NCBI GenBank assembly: GCA_947359465.1
Contig: OX375874.1
Coordinates: forward strand, 103,171,441 to 103,235,440
Source: Metellina segmentata
Lineage: Eukaryota; Arthropoda; Arachnida; Araneae; Tetragnathidae
Direction: 5' to 3'
Length of the DNA: 64,000 nt
Shown one piece after another: positions 46,198-58,560 of this stretch. The translations under genes and the position numbers were made by a program. The first letter of the stretch is position 1, and each line of letters begins with the position of its first letter. Below the pieces are notes generated by a model, which saw nothing but the letters and a program-made list of their open reading frames with translations, had not been told where the DNA came from and searched no databases.

Positions 46198-47357
46198 GGG
46201 ATAAAAAATATCAAACCCCAATTGAGGTTTGGTGACACGAAAATGTAATTGAATTTTATCTCCAGCTATTTCTGGACTGAATCACAATCTAAAACGCTTG
46301 GTCACTAACACTACATACCACACGAAATAAATATTTTTTAGAATTATTTGATTTGGCAGAACAGAGGAATGAGTTCCAAACTTTTAGTAAAGTAAACAAT
46401 ATCAAAGAGATTAACTTCAGACTGCACGTAACTATCACAAACCTTGAAATACGTTGAATAAATAGGAGAGACGTAGTTTAAAATAGGTGACTCATCGAAC
46501 GATAAGAGGAAGTGCTTGCATATGCATTCTTCGGGCTGTTTTTAAAAATGCTTTGAAAGTTCCAAACAAATTCCAAATTGAGCAGTCGCGCAGAAAGTAA
46601 TGCAATTTTGAGTGGAAATATTTTTACTAAGGTAAAGGATCTTTGATATTAAAAGCATAACGAAATATTCTGAAATGAGTTTACTGCTTGGTGTGTTTGG
46701 CTGTGAGATGTATTTTGTATCACGTGAAGAATAAATGTCCGCAGTGTTTCTGAGGCGGTCCTATTCCTGTACATAATCAAATCGCGATGTCAGTTGGCTA
46801 GCTTTTCAAGTACGATTTCAATACTTGACTCGATCAAAAAAATTTCCAAAAATGAATTTCGAATTGATAGGATATAGTTGATCGGAGATGAACGTTAGTT
46901 AGCATAAACGATAAACGGCGATAAACTACCGTCCTTAAACTTAGATATAGAACATACACGTAACTGCAATTTTATGGAATTCATATGTACACAAGTTCTT
47001 TTTGGTAGGTAGGTATTTTAAGGTAAGGGAACTCTCAAAAAAAAATTTCTTTAATATTGCTTGGATCCTTTTAAATATTTTTATGAGTGATGTATTACCA
47101 TAATACAAAAATACGTTTTAAGAGTAACATTTAATTTTATAAATGTAACTTTTTTTAATCAAAATTTAAAATAAAAAATTATGACAATATGAAGTGTTTC
47201 TAATAACACTGATAGCAATTTAAATTTTGCACCTATTTTGTTATTTTTTGTATCAAACTCTTTATTTACATTTGACAAGTGCGTTAAACCAAAAAAAATA
47301 GGAATAATAATAATACAATCTTAATAATAATATCAAATATGGAAAGTATTTTGCTAT
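46198..47357. other. AT-rich DNA without recognised features
   Basis: No gene or element end is recognised. Confidence 0.45.
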
Positions 47358-48080
47358 CTACGGGAACCAAAACTGTCCTTCGACAATTATTTCAATGTCA
47401 AACACTTCACCAGCATCAATGGAGATTGCTGAAACTAATCCATTCAGCGAAGAATAGCCTCGTCTGTGCCACGTTCCATCTACCGACACTCCCACATTCT
47501 GTGCTTCCATTTAATAAACACACACGATGAGCAGCCATTCTTATTGTTTCTTCTGCAATTGGTTGTACAACTTTCAACAAAGCTTTCGTATAACTGTTGT
47601 AGACAACTGAGCTAGGTGGAGGAGGCAGGTTCATAACAGTCATGAAATGGCTGCCTTCCCTATTTCCACTACCCATTTGTTTGATGGCACAAACAAGTCG
47701 CCAGTTAATTTCATGAAACTTACCCTGTTTCTTAGAACTCAAACAAGAGTCACTAACAAAGTCACAGAAGTTGAAAGCGATGTTTAGTTCTACACAACAT
47801 CCCATCTTTTAATATGTGTTGATTTTAATATATATGTTTTCAGCTCAATCTGGGCATTTTAGTAGGCTGAATAAAGTATTTAAACAATCCAATTCCATAA
47901 AAAAGCACGCCGAACCTTAGTCGCTACTTGATACTTTATCGGTAACGTTGGAAATCTTAATCTTGGATTCTGACGATTCATCCAACAAAATTTCATAATT
48001 CTGCATCGATTATCTTTCGCAATTCGAATAGCAGCACCTTTTCTCTTCTTTGAACGCTTGCTTCAAGATGTTGAAGCCAT
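47358..48080 (-). pseudogene. Mutator-like transposase remnant
   Basis: On the minus strand it starts MASTS at 48080, with a basic SKRSKKRKG stretch, and in another frame an acidic DESSESKIKISNVTDKVSSS. A cysteine-rich part follows (LKCPD, then after stops GCCVELNIAFNFCDFVSDSC), a likely zinc-binding region. Next come KFHEINWRLVCAIKQMG, MNLPPPPSSVVYNSYTKAL and KVVQPIAEETIRMAAHRVC. A shift near 47462 leads to VSVDGTWHRRGYSSLNGLVS, where the Asp of DGTW is the expected first catalytic residue, and the piece stops at a TAG (47358). The pattern fits the arthropod Mutator-like transposase domain (PF20700-like, from memory). The rest of the catalytic core is missing. Confidence 0.75.
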
Positions 48081-48711
48081 TTTAACACAATAATAAACAC
48101 CAGAAAAATAGCAGCGAAATCACAAGTAAATCACAAGTAGAAAGCACGTTTTTCAAACAAACGAAACACGTTAAAAATATACAGTTACAATTAAACATCG
48201 TTGCCAATCCCCAAAAATAAAAAATTAATTCATGTGAAATAATTTTTGTAAGGAAATCTAAAACTACAAATGAATTACTTAGAACTTTCATTGCTTACAT
48301 TTGGTTTTGAAAACGAAGCTAACTATTTTGGTGAGTGTAAATGATGAAAATGTTCATAAATCGAAAAATATTGCGAATAACTACAAGATCTTGGTATAAT
48401 TTTTAAAGCTAAATAATTGGAGAGAATTTTTCTGCAGTAAAAAATAGATAATTCGATCAATTTTTGTGATTTCAAGTGCATACATATACCTTAAATACCA
48501 CATTAGGATCTACTAATGATTTTTGGTAGATGTACCAGCTCAATTTACCCGTAAGACATTGCTTTTTAACACTACTATACTTCAGAAAAATGTCTGTAAC
48601 ATCACTAATACTTAAAAAATTTTAAAACGGTTTTCATATATTGAAAAACACATTTTTTAATGAATGAACTCAAAAACCTTTCTTGTAAAATTTAGGTGTT
48701 CACCTAACTTA
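48081..48711. other. AT-rich DNA without recognised features
   Basis: If the Mutator-like element had a terminal repeat, it should lie here; I could not pick one out. Confidence 0.4.
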
Positions 48712-48998
48712 ATCATCGTTGTAATGGAACAACACAATGGGCTACTGAGACGGTCTGGGATCAATTCCCAAAGGATAGATTCGAGAACAACACCACGTAA
48801 TTTTGAACTTGAGGAAACGAAACGCCTCTGATCTGGCATTCCACTCTCCAAACATCCACACCATGCCAACGTGAGGATATTTGAGGCCACTACAGATTTA
48901 ACGTGCACCATTTCCTTTGTACGCGACGGTCTTTGGTTAGATTCGATCTATCAACACTCCAGTTGCTAATCCTTTTCACTTCCAACCGAGTTTCCTCG
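48712..48998 (-). mobile_element. tRNA-derived SINE, type A, near full length
   Basis: On the minus strand it has the head GCCGAGGAAACTCGGTTGGA (box A region mutated) and a degraded box B near ATCGAATCTAACC. The body includes GGTGCACGTTAAATCTGTAG, TGGCCTCAAATATCCTCACG, TTGGCATGGTGTGGATGTTT and GTTGTTCTCGAATCTATCC, ending GTTGTGTTGTTCCATTACAA. Confidence 0.82.
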
Positions 48999-50035
48999 GC
49001 ACACTACTAGAAATGAGCTGAATATAATTCTTTAATATGTAATTTTGAAAAGCTTGTGGCTTGCGCAAGTTTTTGCCATTATTTTTAACTTAGTCTTGTC
49101 GAGTACTCAGGCAACGGGATGTGAACGAGAAGCAATTCTAACAGGTTAATTTGAATTATTCTGTATCCTCATGTTTCGTGATACAAATGTGTGCAATGTT
49201 TGTTTCGGTTCAGTTTTGTCTGTTTCTGTTCAGTTTCAGTTTTGTGCGTTTCTGTTCAGTTTTGACAAACCTAAATTTGCCTTTTTATCTCAACCCATTA
49301 CACGTCGAAGTCACATTATTTCGAAGCGACAACTGTTATAGGATATTCATTGCAACCTGAAATTTCCATATTCCAAAAAAATTTTATGAAGCAAATTTTT
49401 TGCACAATTAAAACACTGAAATTGCACCACATTCAAATACTTCATAGTCAATGGAAACATTATCAACTTCAATTGCGAAGATTTTTTCATATTTTTATAC
49501 AAATGAGACTTAGTTTGAGGAAAGTTGGTCTGTAACATCCATATGACATTATTACATTTTTGCCTTCATTTGTATATATTGATTTTCGACTCGTAAATTT
49601 ATTTTAATGAAAACTGTTTAACGTCGATAGATTTATACGAGAAAAATTTATTTCTAACGGATAGTATTTTTGTGTTTCGTTTTTCAAGAAAATCTGAATT
49701 TCATCAGTTGTATAAAATATAGTATATTCTTTTGAACATAGTATTGATTCACTCATAGCGAATATCATACATGTAGAAGTGAATTGTTTGTTTTCAGATC
49801 ATATTCCTAAGATTCCAAAAATAATAGAAAACGTAAAAGACATTTTTATGCCAAAAAAGTGAAGCTTTATTTACATTTATTCTTACTTTGAATCAATATA
49901 GTTGTATTTATATTCTACCGCTTTTTTTTCTTTAACTGAATTAACTAGTATACTACAGATATAAACTCTAAACAAATATTTTAGAAATTATTTATTTTCT
50001 TCTCTCTCGTTTTAATTCATGATCCGTTTCGATTT
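48999..50035. other. AT-rich DNA; short TTCAGTTT-type repeats
   Basis: At 49200-49265 TCGGTTCAGTTTTGTCTGTT-like words repeat three times. Nothing else is recognised. Confidence 0.45.
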
Positions 50036-50285
50036 CAAATCCAACCAAATATCGTCTTTCAAAGAAGTCTGGTGCACGTTAAATCTGTCGTGGCCTCAAA
50101 TGTCCTCACGTTAGCGTGGTGTGGAAGTTTGGAGAGTAGGGTTGTAGCCTAGGTGTTATCTTATCATCTGATCGTGACTCAAAATTACATGGTGTTGTCC
50201 TTGGATCGTTTTCCATGGGAATTCATCTCGGACCATCGCCAATAGCTCATTGTGTTGATCCAATGCAACGTGAATTCAACTTTCT
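50036..50285 (+). mobile_element. SINE, type A, 5'-truncated
   Basis: It begins in the box B region (CGATTTCAAATCCAACC). The body is well kept: GGTGCACGTTAAATCTGTCG, TGGCCTCAAATGTCCTCACG, TTAGCGTGGTGTGGAAGTTT, GTTGTCCTTGGATCG, ending near ATGCAACGTGAATTCAAC. Confidence 0.85.
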
Positions 50286-50454
50286 GCCTACCAATCACTA
50301 TATGGTCTGTCTATATCTAACACCAATTAGGTAGGAAAGGGAAATATTTAATATATCTGATTATATCACTGTTTCAGTTAGGTCAACAAAAGTTTGAACA
50401 GTACAATATAATTAAATTGGCCTGTGTTCTAAGTCCTTATCATTCAACAAGACT

Positions 50455-51430
50455 TTAAGCTCCTAAGTTGTCTGGAAGAAGTATCTCATCATTAGAAAAA
50501 CTGACCAGATCTTGACGAACGAGATATCTTGTCCCTAGAAAACACTGACTAGATAGATCTTGATGGGCGAGGTATCTTGTCCTTAGAAAACATTGATCAG
50601 TTCTTTATGGGTGACATATCTTGTCCTTTGAAAACACTGACCGGATCTTGATGAACGATATATCTTGTACTTAGAAAACACTGATCAGATAGATCTTGAT
50701 GGACGATTTATCTAATCCTTTGAAACACTAACTAGATCTTGATGGATGAGATATCTGGTCCTTAGAAAACGATGACCAAATCTTGGATGAGATACCTTGC
50801 CCTTAGAAAATACTAATCAGATCTTGACGAACGAGATATCTGGTCCTTAGAAAACTGTAATCAGATCTTGATGGACTATATATATTGTCCTTCGAAACAA
50901 TAACCAGATTTTGCAGGACGATATATCTTGTCCTCAGAAAACCGACCCGATCTTGATGAACGAGATAACTTGTCCTTATAAAACGATGACCAGATCTTGG
51001 ACGAGATATTTTGCCCTTAGAAAATACTAATCGGATCTTGACGAACGAGATATATTGTCCTTAGAAAGCCCTAACCAGATCTTGATGGACGATATATCTT
51101 GTCCATTGAAACACTAACCAGATCTTGATGGTCGAGATATCTTGTCCTTAGAAAACACTGACCAGTTCTTGATGGACGAGATAACTTGTAGTTAGAAAAC
51201 ACTGGCCAGATCATGATGGAATCTTGTCTTTAGAACACATAGATCAGTTGTTGATGGACAATATATATTGTCCTTTGAAACACTATTTCTTGATGGACGA
51301 GATATCTTGCACTTAAAAAGCACTGGTCAGATCTTGATGAACGAGATGTCGTCCTTAAAAAACACGAATTAGATCTTGATGGCTATATATCGTGTCCTTA
51401 GAAAACACTGACCAGATCTTGATATATTCA
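50455..51430. repeat. Minisatellite of ~44-bp units, about 22 copies
   Basis: The consensus reads CCAGATCTTGATGGACGAGA / TATCTTGTCCTTAGAAAACA / CTGA. Units vary in a few bases and small deletions. Many units hold ATATC or GATATCTTGTC, so the array is rich in small palindromes. Confidence 0.9.
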
Positions 51431-51500
51431 TCATAAAAAAATCGGCAGTATCCTGATGACGAGATATCTCGTCATCAGGAGACTGCCGATTTTTTTATGA
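51431..51500. repeat. 70-bp near-perfect palindrome at the array edge
   Basis: TCATAAAAAAATCGGCAGTA and its continuation CCTGATGACGAGAT are mirrored without a spacer by ATCTCGTCATCAGG and GACTGCCGATTTTTTTATGA. By eye 34 of 35 pairs match; the single mismatch is at 51449 versus 51482. Confidence 0.95.
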
Positions 51501-52254
51501 TTAAGATTTTTTTACGCAAAATTAATCAGATCTCTATTGACAAGACATTTCATCGAAACCACCTGGTGGAATCAGAAACGAATAATCGCACAGCATTCGG
51601 TACTGCCGCATTTGTGACAAATCCGAATAGTATACCAAAATATCAACTCTTGGGCTAAAATATTTTGCCACGTTTGATATTCAGTTAGTTAATTACTATT
51701 TAAATTCAATAGCCCTTTGGTTTCGGGACTCCATTGCTCATTTGGATAAGGGAAGGAAGGCTCACAATGGTTGCCTTTGGGTACACAATCGATCACGTAA
51801 TGTCATATGGTATTTAATGTGGCGAGTTAATAACGTTTGTAATTCATGACAAGCTCTGCAATATTCGTAATTCCCCGTTAAGTGAAAATAGTGTAATATT
51901 CTCTAAGCCGTCACACAATTGTTAGGTAGCTTGCAGTTTAATATGGTTTTTAATTCAAACTTGATCAAATAAGAAATTTTATTACTGTTTAAAAATTGAT
52001 CATTGAAATGTAAAGAATTCATTCGACTGTTTAATTGACCATTACATTAGAAATATGAAGCTAAAAATTGAATTTAAATATTTCTGTCTTTAATATTTCA
52101 TTACTTTCTTACTAAAATTAAATTTCGCTTAAAGAATTAAATATCAATTTTCGAGAAAATTTAAACCTTTTATACAGTTGCAAGAATGTCACAGCATTTA
52201 ATCCTTGAATATTCCTCCTGTCCTTTGAGATCATACGACGTAGAAGTCCGCCCA
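51501..52254. other. AT-rich DNA without recognised features
   Basis: No gene or element end is recognised. Confidence 0.45.
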
Positions 52255-52475
52255 CATGATCCGGCTATTTCATTAGGAGGTTCCTGGTTCGAATCTGGGT
52301 CAGTGCATGCATGTTTGTAAGCGTATGGTGTAGAGGTGGCTGGTACACATTAAATATGTAGTGGCCGAAAGTCCTCACGATGTGTTGGTGTTAAAGTTTG
52401 GAGAGTGGGTTGCCAGTTCAGATGCTGCCTCTTTGTCATCTGACCGTGGTTCAAAATTACGTGGTGATACACCGA
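52255..52475 (+). mobile_element. SINE with type B head, 3'-truncated
   Basis: The head piece has GGTTCCTGGTTCGAATCTGG (box B) and GTCAGTGCATGC, then GCGTATGGTGTAGAGGTGGC, as in the copy at 26036-26340. The body has GTGGCCGAAAGTCCTCACGA, GTTTGGAGAGTGGGTTGCCA and CATCTGACCGTGGTTCAAAA. It stops at TTACGTGGTGATACACC. Confidence 0.8.
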
Positions 52476-52522
52476 ATGGCTTAGGCTGGGACGGTGGTAA
52501 CTAGTTGAATTTCATTAGGAGT

Positions 52523-53620
52523 TAGATGGTTATTACTGTGCTATGTCCCATGTGGGACCATCGATCTTCTAATGAAATTTTCGAAGCATATGCAATCAGC
52601 TTCATATTATTTCACCCATTCACTCGGTTTGAATATTATAGAGTGAAGATCAGCGGGTTATTGAAGAAAGCACGAATAAATCCTAACCTACAGCTAATTA
52701 GATGAACGTGATAAAACATGCTAGTTTGCAATTCGATTGACAATCGGCCCAAGTTCACGCGACCCACACTTATGAGATCGTACCACAGCGATTCCATTCC
52801 CATGCTCCGTCTATTCCATTAGAAGGTCGATTTTGACTAGTGCACAGTAAATTTCTCAAACAAATGCTGAAGAACTTTGCATTGCTCTTTATCGTCGACC
52901 TTCTAATGAAATAAATTGTGCGCTCAGTTTCATGCTTTATCTCTATTGTTCCGTGGCCTAATTGATTAGAAGGTGAAGTTCTTACTTAAGTAGCCTAAGG
53001 AACCAAGTTGATTCCTCTATCCACCCACGCTTCTGAGATCCTACAACAGCGATTCCATCCACATACTTCGTCTATTCCGTTAGAAGGTCGATGACTAGTT
53101 CAGAGTCCAAATTCTGTAACGAATGCTGAAGAATTTCGTATTGTTTTATCATCGACCTTCTAATGAAATATACATTGTTCTCGCACCTTCATGCTTTCTC
53201 TAGATTGACTAATTAAGTAGAACGTGAGGTTGGTACTTAAGTATCCCATCCCCAAAACTGATTTCCCAAGTCCACACGACCAATACTTCTGAGATCTTAT
53301 CACAGCTATTTTACACACATACTCTATTCCATTAGAAGGTCAAGGACTTGTTCAGAGTCCAAATTGCGAAACGAATACTGAACAACTTCGCATTGTTTTA
53401 TCATCGACCTTCTAATGAAATAGTCGATGTGCTCGCACTTTCATGCTTTGTCTATATTGACTAATTGAGTAGAACAGTAGAACGTGAAGTTCGTTCCAAG
53501 GTAGCCTATCGCCCCAAATTGATGCCCCAAGTCCATACGACCCACACTTCTGAGACCTTGCCACTGCGATTCCATCCACAAGCTTTGTCTATTTCATTAG
53601 AAGCTCGATGACTACCGTAC
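52523..53620. repeat. ~260-bp tandem repeat, each unit with a fold-back pair
   Basis: CATTAGAAGGTCGATGA and TCATCGACCTTCTAATGAAA form inverted pairs about 80-100 bp apart. The left member is at 52526 (diverged), 52817, 53078, 53330 and 53595, steps of about 250-290 bp. Between pairs the units share CACACTTCTGAGATC, CACAGCGATTCCATCC and TAGAACGTGAAGTT blocks. The last unit keeps only the left member. Confidence 0.85.
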
Positions 53621-54339
53621 AATAAAAGCTTTGAACACTGAAGAGGGGTAAAACTCATCATAAACTAAAATCGAAGCAATCGCTTTTGCACTCCAAGCGA
53701 GAGCAAAACGCCACACAAAGACGAAGCGTAAAAGCCATTTTTGAAAATAATATAAATTAATCGAGCTCATAAAGCACCTGCTTCCGCACTTGGCATTATC
53801 GAGCCATGATCTCAACTTACCATTTAATTAGTTAGGATGATCAGAACTTGTTGAAAATGTAACAGAAGACGAGGAGAGGTATAAATTGAAATTTTGATGA
53901 GACCGTGTTTTGAAGAAGTGCTCTCATATCGATAACTTTACAGGTAGAAGTGTTGTTCAAGCACTATTAAAGCTGGAACTCCTGTCCAAGGTAAAAGGAT
54001 CATCTTCGATTTTCCAAGCAACAAGGGAATAGCGGCGGAGTCGAAGTTGGCTTTTAGCCATATTTGATCGTGAAATTTTATCGATCATGTTTTGTTTCAT
54101 CTTGGCAATCGGAATTCAGCAACAACCTAACAGCAACCAATACTTCTTCAGAAGGATGTAATCCCGTTAAGTGTTCAGTCAGTACGTTGAGCATATGCAT
54201 AGATAATCGATAAATTATTTTTGACCTATTTAAACTTAATGCCATCAGAAAATTACTTACGATCACCCTGAAAAGTTATTGTACTACTATTTTTAGTTTA
54301 TAAATATATGGCGAAAACAGTAAAGAGCTCTGATTCAGT
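53621..54339. other. Unassigned DNA without recognised features
   Basis: Short open frames on the minus strand (53612-53815, 54078-54266) carry no recognisable protein. Confidence 0.4.
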
Positions 54340-54343
54340 CTAA

Positions 54344-54973
54344 CCTTCCAGTGGTCGCGCGTATGTGGGATATACACTAGAGTTTATTTTAGTTATATAT
54401 TTTTAGACCAAATAGCGCTACAACTACTCGTTCTTGACTATTCCTCTCGCTCACTTAGAATTACTTTCAGTCATAATTTGAATTTTGAGGTGCTAATAGG
54501 TCTCCTGCAGATCCGTCATCTGTATTTCACAGATTCGCGCTACCATTAAGGTAAGTTTTTATTATATCAGGGTTTTTTAAGTTACAAGAAATCTTTATCA
54601 TGTTATTTATTACTTTGTTATGTTACTTAAATGTAAATAATTCATATTAACTATATCGAAAATTTCATTCCTTTAATTTTCCCCTCATTTATACAGTTCT
54701 TTGGGCATTTTAAATTATTTTAATGCTTTATATTTACATTATTTATACTATTAATATAGAGCTTTATATTAAATAAATAAAAAAATACAGAAATTGGAAG
54801 AGCATTTCTTTAAATAAATTGTATTGATATTATTTAAAGCATAATTTCAATAAATGCACCTTTACATTTTAAATTTTAACACCCTTTACATTTAATTTTA
54901 CATTTTAAAATAGTGTATCTATGAAATACCGGCGACCTTTCACGTTGGTGAAGAAAGCGTGACCGCTGTAAAG
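54344..54973. mobile_element. Possible piggyBac-type MITE
   Basis: The left end CCTTCCAGTGGTCGCGCGT and the right end complement CTTTACAGCGGTCACGCTT agree at 14 of 19 positions. The right flank is TTAA (54974-54977) and the left flank is CTAA, one base from TTAA, the strict piggyBac target. The length is 630 bp with no transposase frame. The call rests on ends and target only. Confidence 0.45.
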
Positions 54974-55199
54974 TTAAATTAGATCACTTTTTTTGTTAAT
55001 TGTTTCCATTTACGATAAAAATGACTGGTAATATTGTCTTTTATGATTAATACCTTTACTTTTGTTTTGATCATTATTCTTAATTTATGTACTCAATTTG
55101 ATTTCTAACTGAAATACATTCACATCGTGCGAGGAAATAAGTGAAACAAACCAGGTGGTTAAAAAGAATGTAGTTTTCCACATTAATTTTCCCACTTAA

Positions 55200-58100
55200 T
55201 AAAGAAACCTCTCATTTTTTCTGCCACAATTGCAGTCATAATCCGGTGCTGTCTGTCATAGAAGGCTTTTCCTGAATGAAATATCTATTAGTTTCCGATA
55301 AAAACCTGTTAAGTATTGAGATAATGAAATAAGAAGTATTTCGTCCACATAACGTTTGATAATTATAAGGTTATCGCTACAAAGAAGCATATAGAACGAT
55401 ACGAATAGCATAAAGACTCGGAGCCAACTAATTCACTGCGTATCATAAAAAGGATTGCATCATAGAAATGAACTGTAAATGAACGTTTGAAAGAATATGT
55501 ACATTGGAAACAGTATTATAAACACAGGAAATGATAAATGTAAATGCAATGCAGGAAAGAGTAATATAAATATTAGTGATTCACACTACTCAATAATAAA
55601 AGCACTGAAAGACATTAGTACTAACTCAATAGGAATTAATAACACTCAGTAATGAAAGCACAGGAAGGAAATATGCAGCAAAATACGTTTTACTCTTTTC
55701 ACAAAACAAACGCAATCTTAGACCATTTTCTTACCCATGAGAAAAGTCTGAGGTCTACTATGAGGAAAAGTCTGAAAAGTATTAAGTCGTAGTTTTCAAT
55801 CGCAACCTCCAAGAACCTTTCTTTCCTCGCATCAACCTGAATCCTTGGTATAATCAGCCCTCGTATAGCAAACAATGACCGTTGATAAACATACCAAACC
55901 ATCCCCACTTCCTATGACTCCTGTTACTCCAGTACAAAACTGAAATACCTTCTCTCCTTAACTTATTATTCAGTTTGTAAATTTATGACTCAAAAGCTCC
56001 TTATAGACAATTGTTCCAATCATTATGTGCCACTAGACAAAAATAAGGCTGAAAACTATTTCCTTATATAATAAGTAAATTTCTGATTCAATAACTTCTT
56101 CTAGTCTAAATGAACGTCACGCAATGTTTAGTAAAGAGTACAGAGATGAAAGTCAAAAGTAGCTATACGATGAAATCTGAAACCCAAGTGTTAGCACAGA
56201 AGGTTTTTTTGTGAATGAAATATCAAATACAGTTTATAATCAGCATCTTTTGCTGTTCACATGAATACTCCCATATCACTTTGCAATTATTACCTCGGAA
56301 GATACCATCACGAACCATTAAGTTTTTAGTCCTGGTTTCATCACAACCTCTTAAGACATTTCTTTTTTAGCAGAAATTTCAATCATTGGTCTAATTAGCC
56401 CTCGTTTAGTAAAAACTGATCGTAGACTGACATCCCAAACTAATCCCAATCCAAAAATAAGGTAAGGTTAAAAGACCCTTTTACTCCTAAACGCATTATT
56501 TAATTCGTAAATCTATGAATCAATGGCAATTCCAATCTACAATAAAGGTACACAATGTTTGATAGACTATAAAGATCAGAGTCAAGTAGCTTCACAACAG
56601 AAGTTCAAGCCCCGTGTACTAAAACTAAATATATTCTCAAAATACAGTTTCTTATAAGTATTTACTGTTTTCAAAGATAGAAAACACTCTCAAACACTTT
56701 GCAATCATTTCTTTTCCCAGTAACCCCTCACAAACTATTAAATACCGAGACCTGGCTTCAATCACAACCACCGAAGATAACTCCTTCCAACCTTAATCCA
56801 TGCAGCTCCTATTGCTTCAGAAATGAGGCTATATTATTTAATTCATAAATTTATGAATCAATAGTCTTTTACTGTCTAAAAGAAAGTTATGTAATGCTTT
56901 GTATTGAGAGTAGAGATCAAATTCGAGTAGCTACACAACTGAAGTCCACTTACTAAATAGGAAGGTCTTCTCTAAGTGAAATATCAAATACAGTTTCTTG
57001 TAAGACTTGAAAGCAACATTTACTGTTTTCAAGAGAAAACACACTCCCGAACACTTTGAAATAATTTCTTTATCTAGTAACTCCTCACGAACCATTAAGT
57101 ACCGAGTCCTGGTTTCAATCACAACATTCAAAGACCACTTCTTCCGATCGCAATCCTAACAACTCCGTTGCTTCAGAAATTGATCTATATCATTTGTGAT
57201 TCACAAATCTTTCTTCACTAGCTTTTTCCGGTTTAATATAAAGCTAGGTAATGTTTGACATACAGTAGATATCACAGTAAACTATATACACAACTGAAGT
57301 CCGAGTCCCATGTACTCAAATGTAAGGTCTTTGAGTGAAAAATCAAAAAAATTACAGCTTCTTACAACCATTATTTAATGTTTTTAAGAGAAAACACACT
57401 CCAAAGCACTTTTCAATAATTTCTTTACCCAGTAATCCCTCACGAACCATTAAGTCATGGGTTTAATCACAACCTCCGAGGATCACTCCTTCCAACATCT
57501 TATTGCTTCAGAAATGAGGCTATATTATTTAATTCATATATTTATGAATCAATAACTGTTTACTGCCCAAAATAATGTCATGAAATGTTTGTTATGCATT
57601 AGAGATCAAAGTTAATTAGTTGCACAACTGAAGTCCATGTACTAAAAAGGAAGGTCTTCTCCAAGTAAGAAATATCAAATACAGCTTCTTCTTACAAGCA
57701 TCATTTACTGTTTTCATGAGAAAACACACTCCCACACACTCTGCAATCATTTCTTTACCCTGTAACCCCTCACGAACCATTAGGTCACGAGTCCTGGTTT
57801 CAATCACAATCTCCAAGGAACACTCCTTCCAACCGTAATCCCAACAACTGTTGCTTTCAGAGATGATCCTATAGTATTTAATTCATAAAATATACGAATC
57901 AGTAGCTTTTATCTATCTAAAATAATGTTATGTAATGCTTGTTATGGAATAGAGATCAAAGTCAAGTAGTTGCACAACTGAATTCCATGTACTTAAAAGG
58001 AAGATTTTTTCCGAGTGAAATATAAAATACAGCTTCTTAGAAGCATCATTTGCTGTTTTCAAGAGAAAACACACTCCCAAACACTCTGCAATCATTTCTT

Positions 58101-58560
58101 TACTCTTTAACCCCTCACGAATCATTAAGTCTCAAGTCCTGGTTTCAATCACAACCTCCAAGGAACACTCCTTCCAATCGTAATCCCAGCAACTCATGTT
58201 GCTTTCAGAGATACTCCTATATTATTTAATTCATAAAATATACGAATCAATAGCTTTTATCTATCTAAAATAATGTTATCAATGCTTGTTATGGAATAGA
58301 GATCAAAGTCAAGTAGTTGCACAACTGAATTCCATGTACTTAAAAGGAAGATCTTTTCCGAGTGAAATATCAAATGCAGCTTCTTACAAGCATCATTTAC
58401 TGTTTTCAAGAGAAAACACACTCCCAAACACTCTGCAATCATTTCTTTTCCCTGTAACCCCTCACGAACCATTAGGTCCCGAGTCCTGGTTTCAATCACA
58501 ACCTCCGAGAATCACTCCTTCCAAACCCAATCTCTGCAACTCCTGTTGCTTCAGAGATAA
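55200..58560. repeat. ~325-365-bp satellite, about nine units
   Basis: The marker ACAACTGAAGTCCATGTACT recurs at about 56935, 57299, 57624, 57974 and 58321, with more diverged units upstream from about 55200. Each unit includes CCTCACGAACCATTAGGTC, CTGGTTTCAATCACAACCTC, GAGAAAACACACTCCCAAAC and TTTAATTCATAAA. Similarity between neighbours rises toward the right end, as expected if recent unequal exchange acts there. Confidence 0.9.
56931..58499 (-). other. Recurrent 65-80-codon frame within the satellite
   Basis: Four units (56931-57131, 57616-57816, 57928-58125, 58257-58499) hold a frame in the same register. The shared core reads ETRTRDLMVREGLQGKEMIA and then a CVGVCF or CLGVCF cysteine-containing segment and LKTVNDACKKL. 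The unit at 57299 keeps part of it, and an older unit near 56640-56760 is open over the same region. The period is not a multiple of three, so each unit restarts its own frame. I recognise no domain. It is most likely low-divergence satellite that happens to be open. Confidence 0.25.
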
